NCBI RefSeq assembly: GCF_040024445.1
Contig: NZ_CP157276.1
Location: 5,084,001-5,148,000, forward strand
Source: Prescottella soli
GTDB taxonomy: Bacteria > Actinomycetota > Actinomycetes > Mycobacteriales > Mycobacteriaceae
Direction: 5' to 3'
DNA: 64,000 nucleotides
The position numbers and the translations under genes are program-made. Under the pieces are notes generated by a model. The model did not search any database and had not been told where the DNA came from. It worked only from the letters and a program-made list of their open reading frames with translations. Positions within the stretch are counted from its first letter, which is position 1, and each line of letters opens with the position of its first letter. Of this stretch, positions 1 through 10,203 are shown in pieces.

Positions 1-139
1 CCTGGTTGGCGCCCTTGCCGCCCGGTGTCGTGGTGAACGACGCCCCGAGGATCGTCTCGCCGGGAGCGGGCAGGCGCGGGGTGGATGTCACCAGATCCAT
101 GTTGATGCTGCCGACGACGACGACTCGGTGAGCGGACAT
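1..139 (-). CDS. rbsK: Ribokinase-family sugar kinase, N-terminal fragment (runs off window)
   Basis: Only the first 46 codons are inside the window; the gene continues beyond base 1. The ATG lies at 137-139 on the minus strand. The translated start carries the PfkB/ribokinase N-terminal signature: a short beta strand of valines followed by GSINMDLV (sugar-binding Asn/Asp), then PGETILG and the GGKGANQ segment that lines the ribose site. Ribokinase phosphorylates ribose at O5 with ATP in the cytosol. It lies 54 bases downstream of the IclR gene on the same strand, so the two may be co-transcribed. Another PfkB sugar kinase is possible, but GGKGANQ favours ribokinase. Confidence 0.85.
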   Translation of the reverse strand, partial: MSAHRVVVVGSINMDLVTSTPRLPAPGETILGASFTTTPGGKGANQ

Positions 140-193
140 GCCCCGAGACTAGGCGTGCCGAGTGATCGGTACCCGGTTTCGGGACAGGTCACC

Positions 194-1114
194 TCACGGT
201 GCTCCGCCGGCGTAGCCGAGTTCCGCCGCGGCCTGCTTGACCTCCGCGATGAGGCGGTCCCGCTCGGCCTTGCCGACGCGTGGTTGCAGCGGTCCGAGCT
301 GGAGGTCGTAGACGGCGCGGTTGCCGCGATCGAACACGGGAGCGCTCAGATAGCTGACCGACAGCGGCTCGTCGGAGTCGAGCGCACTCGACTCGTACGG
401 CGGCCCACCGAGCTCACCGAGGAGTTCGAGGGCCCTCGTCCCCAGGGCGTCCCGCCGTGGACGTTCGGAAAGCAGGCCCACGACCTCGCCGATCAAGCTG
501 AGCACGAGCGGATCGGTGTGCCCCAGCTCGTAGACCACCACGCCGGTTTCGCGTGCCTGGGCGAGCGCGGCTTCGAGCGATGCTCTCGTCTCCGCCGGCG
601 CGGTGGCGAGCCATGCCCGTTGCTGCGCGGTGGACCGGTGCGCGAGCACGGCGGTCCCCATCGGCGCGCGCAGGGGCAGCCGGGTCCCCACGCGTACCGC
701 GGTGGGGACGTCACTGGCGAGGCGGGCGATTCCGACGAACGTCGCCTCGGTGGCGCCGATGAGAGCCAGTGCGACACCGCATCCCGCGCGCTCGGCCAGT
801 TCGTCGAGTACGCGCTCGTCGGCGAGCGCCGGGAATGCGTGGCGGATCGCGTCGGTCACGCCGATGAGACCCGAGCCGAGCACGTACCGCCGATCCGCCC
901 GTCTGGCCACCCATCCCGCTCGTTCCAGCGACGTCATGATCAGCGTCGTCGTCGACCTGCTCAGCTCGAGAATCGCGGCGATCTCCTTGATCGAGATCGG
1001 ATCCGACCTGCCCGCCATCAGCTCGACGATCGCGATCACTCGATCCGTCGGCGGTGACCCGGCCCGATCGGAATCGTGAGGGGGCTTGTCCTCGGCCATC
1101 GACACCTCTAACAT
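194..1114 (-). CDS. IclR-family transcriptional regulator
   Basis: 306 aa at the longest start; a second ATG five codons in (base 1099, residues MAEDKPP) has a better-placed GAGGTG and may be the true start. An N-terminal winged helix-turn-helix (about residues 25-90, with SIKEIAAILELSRSTTT) is followed by an IclR effector-binding domain (about 110-260). IclR proteins bind small aromatic or central metabolites and usually regulate a neighbouring divergent operon. Here the divergent neighbour is an SDR oxidoreductase, and the 217-base gap between them contains inverted repeats suited to an operator. A ribokinase gene lies downstream. The ligand cannot be told from sequence. Confidence 0.88.
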   Translation of the reverse strand: MLEVSMAEDKPPHDSDRAGSPPTDRVIAIVELMAGRSDPISIKEIAAILELSRSTTTLIMTSLERAGWVARRADRRYVLGSGLIGVTDAIRHAFPALADERVLDELAERAGCGVALALIGATEATFVGIARLASDVPTAVRVGTRLPLRAPMGTAVLAHRSTAQQRAWLATAPAETRASLEAALAQARETGVVVYELGHTDPLVLSLIGEVVGLLSERPRRDALGTRALELLGELGGPPYESSALDSDEPLSVSYLSAPVFDRGNRAVYDLQLGPLQPRVGKAERDRLIAEVKQAAAELGYAGGAP

Positions 1115-1129
1115 TCCGCCACCTAATAC

Positions 1130-1157
1130 TAGTCATAGCGTGACTAATATTTGTCAC
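1130..1157. promoter_or_regulatory. Overlapping inverted repeats, candidate IclR operator
   Basis: Between the divergent IclR and SDR genes lie two overlapping palindromes: TAGTCA-N5-TGACTA at 1130-1146 and GTGAC-N8-GTCAC at 1140-1157, flanked by CTAGT (1129-1133) and ACTAG (1158-1162). The spot is AT-rich compared with its surroundings and includes a TAATAT box that could serve as a -10. The position and symmetry fit autoregulation by IclR plus control of the SDR gene. The regulator-site assignment is inferred. Confidence 0.55.
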
Positions 1158-1331
1158 ACTAGCCGGCTGGTTGAGGTCTGCGTCACTGGAGGCGGTGTGT
1201 GGGGCCCACATGGAGGCCGTGGCACACCGACGTGCGAATCCGCCTCCGAACCGCAACAACGAACCGACACCCGGATCGGGTTCCACCGCAACAACGGCCC
1301 GGTCCGGCGACTTCTCGAAGGAACGAACAAC

Positions 1332-2138
1332 ATGGCTACCTACGTCCTCACCGGCGCAGCCTCCGGGCTCGGCGCGGCAACCAAGGCGCGACTGGAGGCC
1401 GACGGCCACCGCGTCATCGGCGTCGACCTGCACGACACCGACGTGACCGTGGACCTGAGCACCGCAGAGGGACGTGCCGCGGCCATCGAACAGGTGACCG
1501 AGCTGGCGGGAGGAAAGATCGACGGCTTCGTGCCGTTCGCCGGGCTGGCTGCCGCCGCCGGCCGCCCGGCGCGGCTGCTGATCGCGGTCAACTACTTCGG
1601 CGCGATCGAGCTTCTCGAGGGCCTGCGGCCGCTGCTCGCCAAGGGCGAGAGCCCGTCCGTGATCCTGATCAGCTCGAATTCGACCACCAGCCAGCCGAAT
1701 TGGCCCGTGGACCTCGCGGAGGCATGCCTGGCCGGTGACGAGGAGGCCGCGAACGCGGTGGCCGACGGTTTCGGTGACTTCGCCGCGCTCCAGGCGTATC
1801 CGGCGACGAAGGCGGCGTTGGCGTACTACGCGCGGACGAGGTCGGCCGAGTACATCAAGGAGGGAATCCGGCTCAACGCCATCGCCCCCGGCCTCATCGA
1901 TACCCCGATGACGCAGGAAGGGCGGAAGGATCCGCTGACCGGTGAGGCGATGGAGCAGTTCCTGGGCACCATCCCCGCGGGCCGCGGTGGCCGGCCGGAA
2001 GAGGTCGCCTCGCTCGTGGCGTACCTGCTCGGGCCGGAGTCGACCTACTTCGTCGGCTCGGTCGTCTTCGTCGACGGAGGCACGGACGCCGCGTTCCGCG
2101 GCAAGGACTGGCCGAAGGTGTGGCAGATCGACATGTGA
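1332..2138 (+). CDS. Short-chain dehydrogenase/reductase, 3-alpha-hydroxysteroid dehydrogenase-like
   Basis: 268 aa from the ATG at 1332, preceded by a GAAGGA-type ribosome site; longer upstream readings have no start signal or homology. It is a classical SDR: N-terminal nucleotide site TGAASGLGAA, short acidic motif VDLHD that favours NAD, catalytic Ser in ISSNST and YPATK (Tyr-x-x-x-Lys). A long insert between the catalytic Ser and Tyr (about residues 118-150) and the C-terminal FVDGGTDA recall the Comamonas 3-alpha-hydroxysteroid dehydrogenase/carbonyl reductase group. It probably oxidises or reduces a hydroxyl or keto group on a hydrophobic substrate in the cytosol. It is divergent from the IclR regulator and followed by its own terminator. 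Confidence 0.8.
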   Translation: MATYVLTGAASGLGAATKARLEADGHRVIGVDLHDTDVTVDLSTAEGRAAAIEQVTELAGGKIDGFVPFAGLAAAAGRPARLLIAVNYFGAIELLEGLRPLLAKGESPSVILISSNSTTSQPNWPVDLAEACLAGDEEAANAVADGFGDFAALQAYPATKAALAYYARTRSAEYIKEGIRLNAIAPGLIDTPMTQEGRKDPLTGEAMEQFLGTIPAGRGGRPEEVASLVAYLLGPESTYFVGSVVFVDGGTDAAFRGKDWPKVWQIDM

Positions 2139-2149
2139 ATGCTGCTGCT

Positions 2150-2180
2150 CGGCATCCCGTAGACCATCTACGGGATGCCG
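2150..2180 (+). terminator. Intrinsic-type hairpin after the SDR gene
   Basis: A perfect 14-bp stem, CGGCATCCCGTAGA at 2150-2163 and its complement at 2167-2180, closes on a 3-base loop 11 bases after the SDR stop codon. No clear T-run follows, as is common in high-GC actinobacteria. Confidence 0.75.
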
Positions 2181-2230
2181 ATCAGTCTCGGGATTCCGGG
2201 GGATTGCCGGGGAGTTCGCCTCGCCCGACG

Positions 2231-3866
<1,636 letters not shown>

Positions 3867-3920
3867 TTCCTTAGGGCCGACGGCGCGTGGGCAGAACGAT
3901 TATGCGCCCGGACCGGTCGC

Positions 3921-3933
3921 TAATCTGTAGACA
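3921..3933 (+). promoter_or_regulatory. Candidate -10 box for leaderless proA transcription
   Basis: TAATCT at 3921-3926 sits six bases before the proA ATG (3933), with no Shine-Dalgarno between. This spacing puts the transcription start at or next to the start codon, the leaderless arrangement frequent in Mycobacteriales. No convincing -35 was found. Confidence 0.5.
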
Positions 3934-5216
3934 TGACTGCCGCGACGCACTCCACACCGGCCGCCAGCGACTCCGGGGACACCCGCCAGGAGGTGCATGA
4001 CGCGGCCCGTCGCGCGCGCGTCGCGTCGCGTGTCCTGGCACTGCTGACCACAGCGCAGAAGGACGCCGCGCTGCACGCCGCGGCCGACGCGGTGCTCGCC
4101 GCCACCGACGCGATCCTCGCGGCGAACGCCGAGGACATCGAGGCCGCGCGCGCCGCCGGCACCGACGAGTCCCTGCTCGACCGCCTCCGGTTGACCGCCG
4201 CGCGGGTCGAGGGCATCGCCTCGGGTCTGCGTCAGGTGGCCGGTCTGGCCGACCCGGTCGGCGAGATCGTCCGCGGTTCGACGCTGCCCAACGGCCTCGA
4301 GATCCGTCAGGTCCGGGTCCCGCTCGGCGTCGTCGGCATGGTGTACGAGGCGCGCCCGAACGTCACGGTCGACGCCTTCGGCCTCGCGCTCAAGTCCGGC
4401 AACGCGGCCCTGCTGCGCGGATCGTCGTCCGCCGCTCACTCCAACGCCGCGCTGGTGAAGGTGCTCCGCGCATCTCTGGCCGAGCAGGAGCTGCCCGAGG
4501 ACGCCGTCCAGTTGCTGCCCAGTGCGGACCGCTCCAGCGTCACCCACCTGATCCAGGCCCGCGGCCTGGTCGACGTCGTCATCCCGCGCGGTGGCGCCGG
4601 CCTCATCAACGCGGTGGTCCGGGACGCGACGGTGCCGACCATCGAGACGGGCGTCGGCAACTGCCACGTCTACGTGCACGCGGCCGCGGACCTCGAGATG
4701 GCCGAGAAGATCGTCATCAACGCCAAGACCCGCCGCCCCAGCGTGTGCAACACCGCCGAGACGCTCCTGGTCGACGCCGCGATTGCCGAGACCGCGGTCC
4801 CGAAGCTGCTGGCGGCGCTACAGATGCACAGCGTCACCGTCCACGGTGACCTCCCGGGCCTGGTCCCGGCCACCGAGGACGACTGGTCGGAGGAGTACCT
4901 CACCCTCGACATCGCACTCAAGGTGGTCGATGGAATCGACGCGGCCGTCGACCACATCGACCGCTACGGGACCGGCCACACCGAGGCGATCGTGACGTCC
5001 GATCTGTCCGCTGCGCGCGAGTTCACCGCGCGGGTCGACGCGGCCGCGGTTATGGTCAACGCCTCGACTGCGTTCACCGACGGTGAGCAGTTCGGGTTCG
5101 GTGCGGAGATCGGGATCTCCACGCAGAAGCTGCACGCCCGCGGCCCGATGGGCCTGGGCGAGCTCACCTCGACCAAGTGGACTGTCTGGGGAGACGGCCA
5201 TACCCGACCGGCCTAG
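3933..5216 (+). CDS. proA: Gamma-glutamyl phosphate reductase
   Basis: 427 aa, full length for ProA, which reduces gamma-glutamyl phosphate to glutamate-5-semialdehyde with NADPH in proline synthesis. The aldehyde-dehydrogenase-like fold is evident: [20 protein letters not shown] near residue 130, [12 protein letters not shown], and the catalytic-Cys region [13 protein letters not shown] around residue 270, then [22 protein letters not shown] near the C-terminus. proB is not adjacent in this window. The first residues after the ATG are low-complexity Ala/Thr. The promoter looks leaderless; a moxR gene follows after 20 bases. Confidence 0.97.
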   Translation: MTAATHSTPAASDSGDTRQEVHDAARRARVASRVLALLTTAQKDAALHAAADAVLAATDAILAANAEDIEAARAAGTDESLLDRLRLTAARVEGIASGLRQVAGLADPVGEIVRGSTLPNGLEIRQVRVPLGVVGMVYEARPNVTVDAFGLALKSGNAALLRGSSSAAHSNAALVKVLRASLAEQELPEDAVQLLPSADRSSVTHLIQARGLVDVVIPRGGAGLINAVVRDATVPTIETGVGNCHVYVHAAADLEMAEKIVINAKTRRPSVCNTAETLLVDAAIAETAVPKLLAALQMHSVTVHGDLPGLVPATEDDWSEEYLTLDIALKVVDGIDAAVDHIDRYGTGHTEAIVTSDLSAAREFTARVDAAAVMVNASTAFTDGEQFGFGAEIGISTQKLHARGPMGLGELTSTKWTVWGDGHTRPA

Positions 5217-5236
5217 ACGGCCCGAAAGGAGCGAGT

Positions 5237-6118
5237 GTGGACCGGGCCCTGCCGACTGCACCGCCGTTGTTCGCGAGCGTCGACGACGTCGTCGACCGTC
5301 TCGCCGAGACCGGATACCTCGCCGACAAGGCGACCGCGACCGCGGTGTTCCTCGCCGACCGGCTCGGTAAACCGCTGCTCATCGAGGGGCCCGCCGGCGT
5401 CGGCAAGACCGAGCTGGCGCGGGCCGTCGCGCAGACCTCGGACGCCGAGCTCGTGCGGCTGCAGTGCTACGAGGGCGTCGACGAGTCCCGTGCACTGTAC
5501 GAGTGGAACCATGCCAAGCAGATCCTGCGCATCCAAGCCGGCAGTGACCACAACTGGGACGCGACCAAGCAGGACGTGTTCTCGGAGGAGTTCCTGCTGT
5601 CGCGTCCGCTGCTGACCGCGATCCGCCGCGAGGATCCGACGGTGCTGCTGGTCGACGAGGTCGACAAGGCCGACGTCGAGATCGAGGGCCTGCTGCTCGA
5701 GGTGCTCAGCGATTTCGCGGTCACGATTCCCGAGCTGGGCACCATCACCGCCACCCGCAAGCCGTTCGCGGTGCTCACCTCGAACGCGACGCGTGAGCTG
5801 TCGGAGGCGCTCAAACGGCGCTGCCTGTTCCTGCACCTGGATTTCCCGGACGCGGAGCTCGAGCGTCGAATCCTGGCGAGCCGGGTCCCGGAACTGCCCG
5901 AGGCGATCGCCGAGCAGCTCGTCCGGACCGTGAACGTGCTGCGCGCGATGCAGCTCAAGAAGGTGCCGTCGGTGTCGGAGACGATCGACTGGGGGCGCAC
6001 GCTCCTCGCCCTGGGACTCGACACGCTCGACGACGACGCGGTCCGCGCCACGATGGGTGTGGTGCTCAAGCATCGGGCCGATCAGCAGCGCGCCGCCGCC
6101 GAGCTGCGCCTCAACTGA
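5237..6118 (+). CDS. MoxR-family AAA+ ATPase
   Basis: 293 aa from a GTG at 5237, preceded by AAAGGAG; reading from 5177 would overlap proA with no ribosome site. Walker A is GPAGVGKTEL (about residue 48), Walker B VLLVDEVDKAD (about 140), sensor 1 TSNATRELSEALKRRC. MoxR ATPases act as chaperones that insert cofactors or assemble complexes, normally with a von Willebrand factor A protein; such a partner starts 13 bases downstream. This pair matches the CoxD/CoxE-like subgroup rather than the MoxR-DUF58 type. The client complex is unknown here. Confidence 0.9.
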   Translation: MDRALPTAPPLFASVDDVVDRLAETGYLADKATATAVFLADRLGKPLLIEGPAGVGKTELARAVAQTSDAELVRLQCYEGVDESRALYEWNHAKQILRIQAGSDHNWDATKQDVFSEEFLLSRPLLTAIRREDPTVLLVDEVDKADVEIEGLLLEVLSDFAVTIPELGTITATRKPFAVLTSNATRELSEALKRRCLFLHLDFPDAELERRILASRVPELPEAIAEQLVRTVNVLRAMQLKKVPSVSETIDWGRTLLALGLDTLDDDAVRATMGVVLKHRADQQRAAAELRLN

Positions 6119-6131
6119 GAGGACCGAGCCG

Positions 6132-7583
6132 ATGGTCACCTCGCCTGCGCAATCTCGTGGTGGTCCGCCCGCGCCGCACGGGCTGCCCGGGCATCTCGTC
6201 GACTTCGTAGAGGCGCTGCGGCGTCGCGGCATCTCGGTCGGCCCGTCCGAGACGGTCGATGCCGGTCGGGTGATGTCCGTGCTCGACCTGCTCGACCGGG
6301 AGGCGCTGCGCGAGGGGCTGGCGTGCGCGTTGCTGCGACGCCCCACCCACCGACCGACGTTCGACGCGCTGTTCGACCTGTGGTTCCCGGCGGGCGTAGG
6401 GATCCGTGGCGGTGATGCCGACAGCGAGGACCGCGCGCTGCCGCGCACGCCCGACGGCGAGATCGACTTCGCTGCGCTGCAGGAGCTGCTGGCCGAACTG
6501 CTCTCCGACGACTCGCCGGAGGCCATCGAGCAGCTGGAGGCGATCGTCGCGCAGATGGTCGAGGAGATCGGCCGGTACGACTCGGCCAACGGGCCGTCGT
6601 TCTCGGTGTATCAGGCGCTGCGCAACGTGGCACCGGACAAGCTGCTCGAGAAGATCCTCTCCGGGCTGCTCGGCAACCAGTCGCGCGACGACAAGCCGGG
6701 CGGCGACTACGCGTCCGAGGTCGCCAAGCGCGCCGCGGTCCAGCGGATCATGGACTTCCGCAAGATGGTCGAGTCCGAGACACGGCGTCGGTCGGCGGAG
6801 CAGATCGGCAAGGAACGCGTCGCGAACTACGGCGTGCCGAGGCTCGCCGAGGAGGTCGACTTCCTGCGGGCGTCCGACTCCGAACTCGTGGCCCTGCGGC
6901 GCAGCGTGACACCGCTGGCGCGGCTGCTCGCGAGCCGGTTGGCGGTGCGCCGCAGCCGGGCCCGTGCGGGCGCGATCGACCTGCGTCGCACCCTGCGCAA
7001 GTCCATGTCCACGGGTGGGGTGCCGATCGATCTGGTCCAGCGCAAGCCGCGTCCGGCGCGTCCCGAGCTGGTCCTGCTGTGCGACGTCTCCGGCTCGGTG
7101 GCCGGGTTCTCGCACTTCACGCTGCTGCTGGTGCATGCCCTGCGCGAACAGTTCTCGCGGGTGCGGGTGTTCGCGTTCATCGACACCACCGACGAGGTGA
7201 CCCGCTTCTTCGACACCGGGTCGGACCTCGGGGTGGCGATGTCGCGGATGATCCGGGAGGCCGAGCTCATCACCTACGACGGGCACTCGGACTACGGGCA
7301 CGCGCTGGGCGTGTTCGCCGAACGGTACGCGCACAGCATCACCAGCCGTAGCTCGCTGCTCGTTCTGGGCGACGGGCGCAACAACTACCGCGACCCGGGG
7401 CTGCCGGCGCTCGAACATCTCGTATCGGTGGCCAAGCACGCGCACTGGCTCAACCCCGAGCCTCGTGGACAGTGGGGGACCGGGGACTCGGCGGCGCTGG
7501 TCTACAACGAGGTCATCGACATGCACGAGTGCCGATCCGCCCAGCAGCTCGCCGCGGTCGTCGCCGGTTTGCTGCCTGTGTGA
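6132..7583 (+). CDS. VWA domain-containing CoxE-like protein
   Basis: 483 aa from the ATG at 6132. The C-terminal half is a von Willebrand factor A domain with an intact MIDAS: LLCDVSGSV (DxSxS near residue 318) and LLVLGDGRNN later. The N-terminal half is an alpha-helical, charged region starting with a conserved FVEALRRRGISVGPSET segment found in CoxE/YeaD-like proteins. It is predicted to work as the adaptor of the preceding MoxR ATPase in metal-dependent complex maturation. No molybdenum hydroxylase gene is nearby, so the target is not indicated by context. There is no signal peptide. Confidence 0.88.
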   Translation: MVTSPAQSRGGPPAPHGLPGHLVDFVEALRRRGISVGPSETVDAGRVMSVLDLLDREALREGLACALLRRPTHRPTFDALFDLWFPAGVGIRGGDADSEDRALPRTPDGEIDFAALQELLAELLSDDSPEAIEQLEAIVAQMVEEIGRYDSANGPSFSVYQALRNVAPDKLLEKILSGLLGNQSRDDKPGGDYASEVAKRAAVQRIMDFRKMVESETRRRSAEQIGKERVANYGVPRLAEEVDFLRASDSELVALRRSVTPLARLLASRLAVRRSRARAGAIDLRRTLRKSMSTGGVPIDLVQRKPRPARPELVLLCDVSGSVAGFSHFTLLLVHALREQFSRVRVFAFIDTTDEVTRFFDTGSDLGVAMSRMIREAELITYDGHSDYGHALGVFAERYAHSITSRSSLLVLGDGRNNYRDPGLPALEHLVSVAKHAHWLNPEPRGQWGTGDSAALVYNEVIDMHECRSAQQLAAVVAGLLPV

Positions 7584-7619
7584 ATCGGCGCCCCGGGGCA
7601 GCCCGTAAGCTGGACTATC

Positions 7620-8360
7620 GTGCAGCAGCCGACAGCGATCACCCCGCGGCGCCGCCTCGGCGTGATGGGTGGCACCTTCGACCCGATCCACCACGGACAC
7701 CTCGTGGCGGCCAGTGAGGTCGCGGATCGGTTCGACCTCGACGAGGTGATCTTCGTTCCCACGGGCCAGCCGTGGCAGAAGGACGACCGTGAGGTGAGCC
7801 CCGCCGAGGACCGCTACCTGATGACGGTGATCGCGACGGCGTCGAACCCGCGGTTCTCGGTGAGCCGCGTCGACATCGACCGCAGCAAGGTCACCTATAC
7901 GGTGGACACGCTGCGCGACCTGCGGGCCCAGCATCCCGACGCGGAGCTGTACTTCATCACGGGCGCCGACGCGCTCGAGAGCATCCTGTCGTGGCAGGAC
8001 TGGGAGGAGCTGTTCGCGCTCGCGAAGTTCGTCGGCGTCTCCCGCCCCGGGTACGAGCTGCACACCGAGCACCTCTCGTCCCACCTCGACCGGCTTCCGC
8101 TGGATGCGGTGACGTTGATCGAGATCCCGGCCCTGGCGATCTCGTCGACCGAGTGCCGTCTGCGGGCTGCCGAGCACCGGCCGGTCTGGTACCTCGTGCC
8201 GGACGGCGTGGTGCAGTACATCAGCAAGCGCAACCTGTACCGGCCGCGTGGGGCGGAGCGGCTCGACGGTGCGGTGACGATGTCCGAGCCGGTCCCGGCG
8301 CGACAGGCGCCGACCGACCCTTCACAATCTTCAGTACAAGCAGAACCGGGAGAACACTGA
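7620..8360 (+). CDS. nadD: Nicotinate-nucleotide adenylyltransferase
   Basis: 246 aa from a GTG at 7620. A TAAGCT box eight bases upstream suggests leaderless initiation; the conserved domain itself begins at [13 protein letters not shown] (residue 15). NadD joins ATP and nicotinate mononucleotide to give deamido-NAD. The nucleotidyltransferase motifs [10 protein letters not shown] and ISSTECRLR (ISSTxIR class) are both present. After the core, about 40 Pro/Ala/Glu-rich residues extend the C-terminus. It is the first gene of an nadD-rsfS-gpgP-octT run and touches rsfS at its stop codon. Confidence 0.95.
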   Translation: MQQPTAITPRRRLGVMGGTFDPIHHGHLVAASEVADRFDLDEVIFVPTGQPWQKDDREVSPAEDRYLMTVIATASNPRFSVSRVDIDRSKVTYTVDTLRDLRAQHPDAELYFITGADALESILSWQDWEELFALAKFVGVSRPGYELHTEHLSSHLDRLPLDAVTLIEIPALAISSTECRLRAAEHRPVWYLVPDGVVQYISKRNLYRPRGAERLDGAVTMSEPVPARQAPTDPSQSSVQAEPGEH

Positions 8361-8780
8361 GTGAGCGCATCGAACGACGCCATCGAGATGGCACGAATCG
8401 CGGCACTGGCGGCCGACGAGAAGTTGGCCACGGACGTGGTGGTGCTCGACGTCTCGGAGCAGCTCGTGATCACGGACTGCTTCGTCATCGCGTCTGCCCC
8501 CAACGAACGTCAGGTCAACGCGATCGTCGACAACGTCGAGGACAAGCTGCGTGAGGCCGGGCACAAACCGGTGCGCCGCGAGGGCGCCCGCGAGGGCCGC
8601 TGGGCCCTGATCGACTTCGTCGACATCGTGGTGCACATCCAGCACACCGACGAGCGCAACTTCTACGCGCTCGACCGGCTGTGGAAGGACTGCCCGGAGA
8701 TCCCGGTGGAGGGCATCGAGCCCCGGCAGCTGCCGATCGACTCGGACCCGGTCGACGAGGCGGGGGAGCCGGAGCTGTGA
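8361..8780 (+). CDS. rsfS: Ribosomal silencing factor RsfS (Iojap)
   Basis: 139 aa. GTG start immediately after the nadD stop, with GGGAGAA in the end of nadD. RsfS binds ribosomal protein L14 and blocks subunit joining when nutrients run low. The family pattern is visible: DVVVLDVSEQLVITDCFVIAS, RQVNAIVDNVEDKL, and the EGxxEGRWALIDFVDIVVHI core followed by RNFYALDRLW. The tail is acidic, as in other actinobacteria. Translation is coupled with nadD before it and gpgP after it (GTGA overlap). Confidence 0.96.
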   Translation: MSASNDAIEMARIAALAADEKLATDVVVLDVSEQLVITDCFVIASAPNERQVNAIVDNVEDKLREAGHKPVRREGAREGRWALIDFVDIVVHIQHTDERNFYALDRLWKDCPEIPVEGIEPRQLPIDSDPVDEAGEPEL

Positions 8781-9442
8781 CGGCGGCCGCGGGCCTGCCC
8801 GCGGTCCGGCGTCTGCTCCTGCTGCGGCACGGCCAGACCGAGTACAACGCGTCGGACCGGATGCAGGGTCAGCTCGACACCGACCTGTCCGATCTGGGGC
8901 GTACCCAGGCCAAGACCGTCGCGCAGGCGCTCGCCGACAAGCGTCCGTTCGCGATCGTGTCGTCCGATCTGCGCCGCGCGCACGACACCGCGCTCGCGCT
9001 CGGCGACCACGTCGGGCTGTCGGTGGAGACCGACAGCCGGCTGCGCGAGACGCACCTCGGGGACTGGCAGGGGCTCACCCACAGCGACGTCGACGCCATC
9101 TCGCCCGGAGCCCGGGCGCGCTGGCGCACCGACGCCGAGTGGGCGCCGCCGGCCGGGGAGAGCCGCATCGACGTGGCCGAGCGCAGCCTGCCGGTGGTGC
9201 AGGAACTGCTCGCGCGGCACGAGAACTGGGGATCGGATCCGCTGGTGCTCGTCGCGCACGGCGGTCTCATCGCCGCGCTCACGGCGCGACTGCTCGACCT
9301 GCCGGTGGATCGGTGGTCGGTGCTCGGAGGACTCGGGAACACCAGCTGGGTGCAGCTCAGCGGACATGGGGAGGGAACAGAAGCGGTATGGCGATTGGAT
9401 GTGTGGAACGCGTCGGCGAGCGTGGCCAGTGACGTCCTCTGA
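8777..9442 (+). CDS. gpgP: Histidine phosphatase, glucosyl-3-phosphoglycerate phosphatase-like
   Basis: 221 aa from the GTG at 8777 overlapping the rsfS stop (GTGA). Phosphoglycerate-mutase superfamily: [10 protein letters not shown] with the catalytic His near residue 17, a second Arg in [11 protein letters not shown], Glu in [11 protein letters not shown], and the second catalytic His in [11 protein letters not shown]. The orthologous position in M. tuberculosis holds GpgP, which dephosphorylates glucosyl-3-phosphoglycerate in methylglucose lipopolysaccharide synthesis. That assignment rests on synteny and family; other phosphate monoesters are possible. Confidence 0.86.
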   Translation: MTAAAGLPAVRRLLLLRHGQTEYNASDRMQGQLDTDLSDLGRTQAKTVAQALADKRPFAIVSSDLRRAHDTALALGDHVGLSVETDSRLRETHLGDWQGLTHSDVDAISPGARARWRTDAEWAPPAGESRIDVAERSLPVVQELLARHENWGSDPLVLVAHGGLIAALTARLLDLPVDRWSVLGGLGNTSWVQLSGHGEGTEAVWRLDVWNASASVASDVL

Positions 9443-10199
9443 CGGCGAAGCCGTCGAGACGGCGCAGCCCGTCCTGCTGGTGGTCGCGGATTCGCTGGCG
9501 TACTACGGGCCCAAGGGCGGCCTGCCGGCCGACCATCCGCGTATTTGGCCGACCCTCGTGGCGAAGGAACTGGGGTGGCGCGTCGAACTCGTCGCGCGGA
9601 TCGGCTGGACCAGCCGGGACGCGTGGTGGGCGATCACGCAGGACCCGCGGGTCTGGGCGGCGGTGCCGCAGGCCGGAGCCGTGGTGTTCGCGGTCGGCGG
9701 CATGGATTCGCTGCCGTCCCCGCTGCCGACGGCGCTGCGCGAGCAACTGCGCTACATCCGGCCGCCCGCGCTGCGCCGCGTGGTGCGCTCGGGCTACCAG
9801 TGGTTGCAGCCGCGGCTGTCGAAGCTCGGCCGTCCGGTGGCGCTGCCGCCGAAACTGTCGGTCGAGTACCTCGAGAGCTGCCGAGACGCGCTCGCCGCGA
9901 TCCGGCCGGACCTGCCGGTGATCGGGACATATCCCTCGGTGCACCGCTGTGACGCGTACGGACGGGTCCACACCGGGCGCGCCCCCGCGGTCCGTGCGCT
10001 CGAGGCATGGTCGGCCGAGAAGCGCGTTCCGATGGTCGATCTCGCGGCCGCGGTCCGCGAGAACGTCTTCTCCGATCGCGCGAATCCGGACGGTATCCAC
10101 TGGGGCTGGGACGCGCACGAGGAAGTCGCGGCGGCCATGATCGACGCGATCAAGAACGTCCGTCGCACTGCAGACCCCGCCGAGAGCGAAATAGGGTAG
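9429..10199 (+). CDS. octT: SGNH hydrolase-fold protein, OctT-like diglucosylglycerate octanoyltransferase
   Basis: 256 aa from the GTG at 9429, overlapping gpgP by 14 bases. The SGNH pattern is visible: [14 protein letters not shown] (block I nucleophile Ser after Asp), a glycine block AVGGMDS, and C-terminal [14 protein letters not shown] providing the Asp-x-x-His pair. In M. tuberculosis the gene at this place, OctT, transfers octanoate to diglucosylglycerate early in methylglucose lipopolysaccharide synthesis, matching the neighbouring GpgP. There is no signal peptide, so it should be cytosolic. Function is inferred from synteny plus fold. Confidence 0.78.
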   Translation: MTSSDGEAVETAQPVLLVVADSLAYYGPKGGLPADHPRIWPTLVAKELGWRVELVARIGWTSRDAWWAITQDPRVWAAVPQAGAVVFAVGGMDSLPSPLPTALREQLRYIRPPALRRVVRSGYQWLQPRLSKLGRPVALPPKLSVEYLESCRDALAAIRPDLPVIGTYPSVHRCDAYGRVHTGRAPAVRALEAWSAEKRVPMVDLAAAVRENVFSDRANPDGIHWGWDAHEEVAAAMIDAIKNVRRTADPAESEIG

Positions 10200-10203
10200 G
10201 GGC

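Noticed and set aside
6111-8177. 688-codon minus ORF
   Set aside because: Complement of the VWA and nadD genes; composition typical of a shadow frame.
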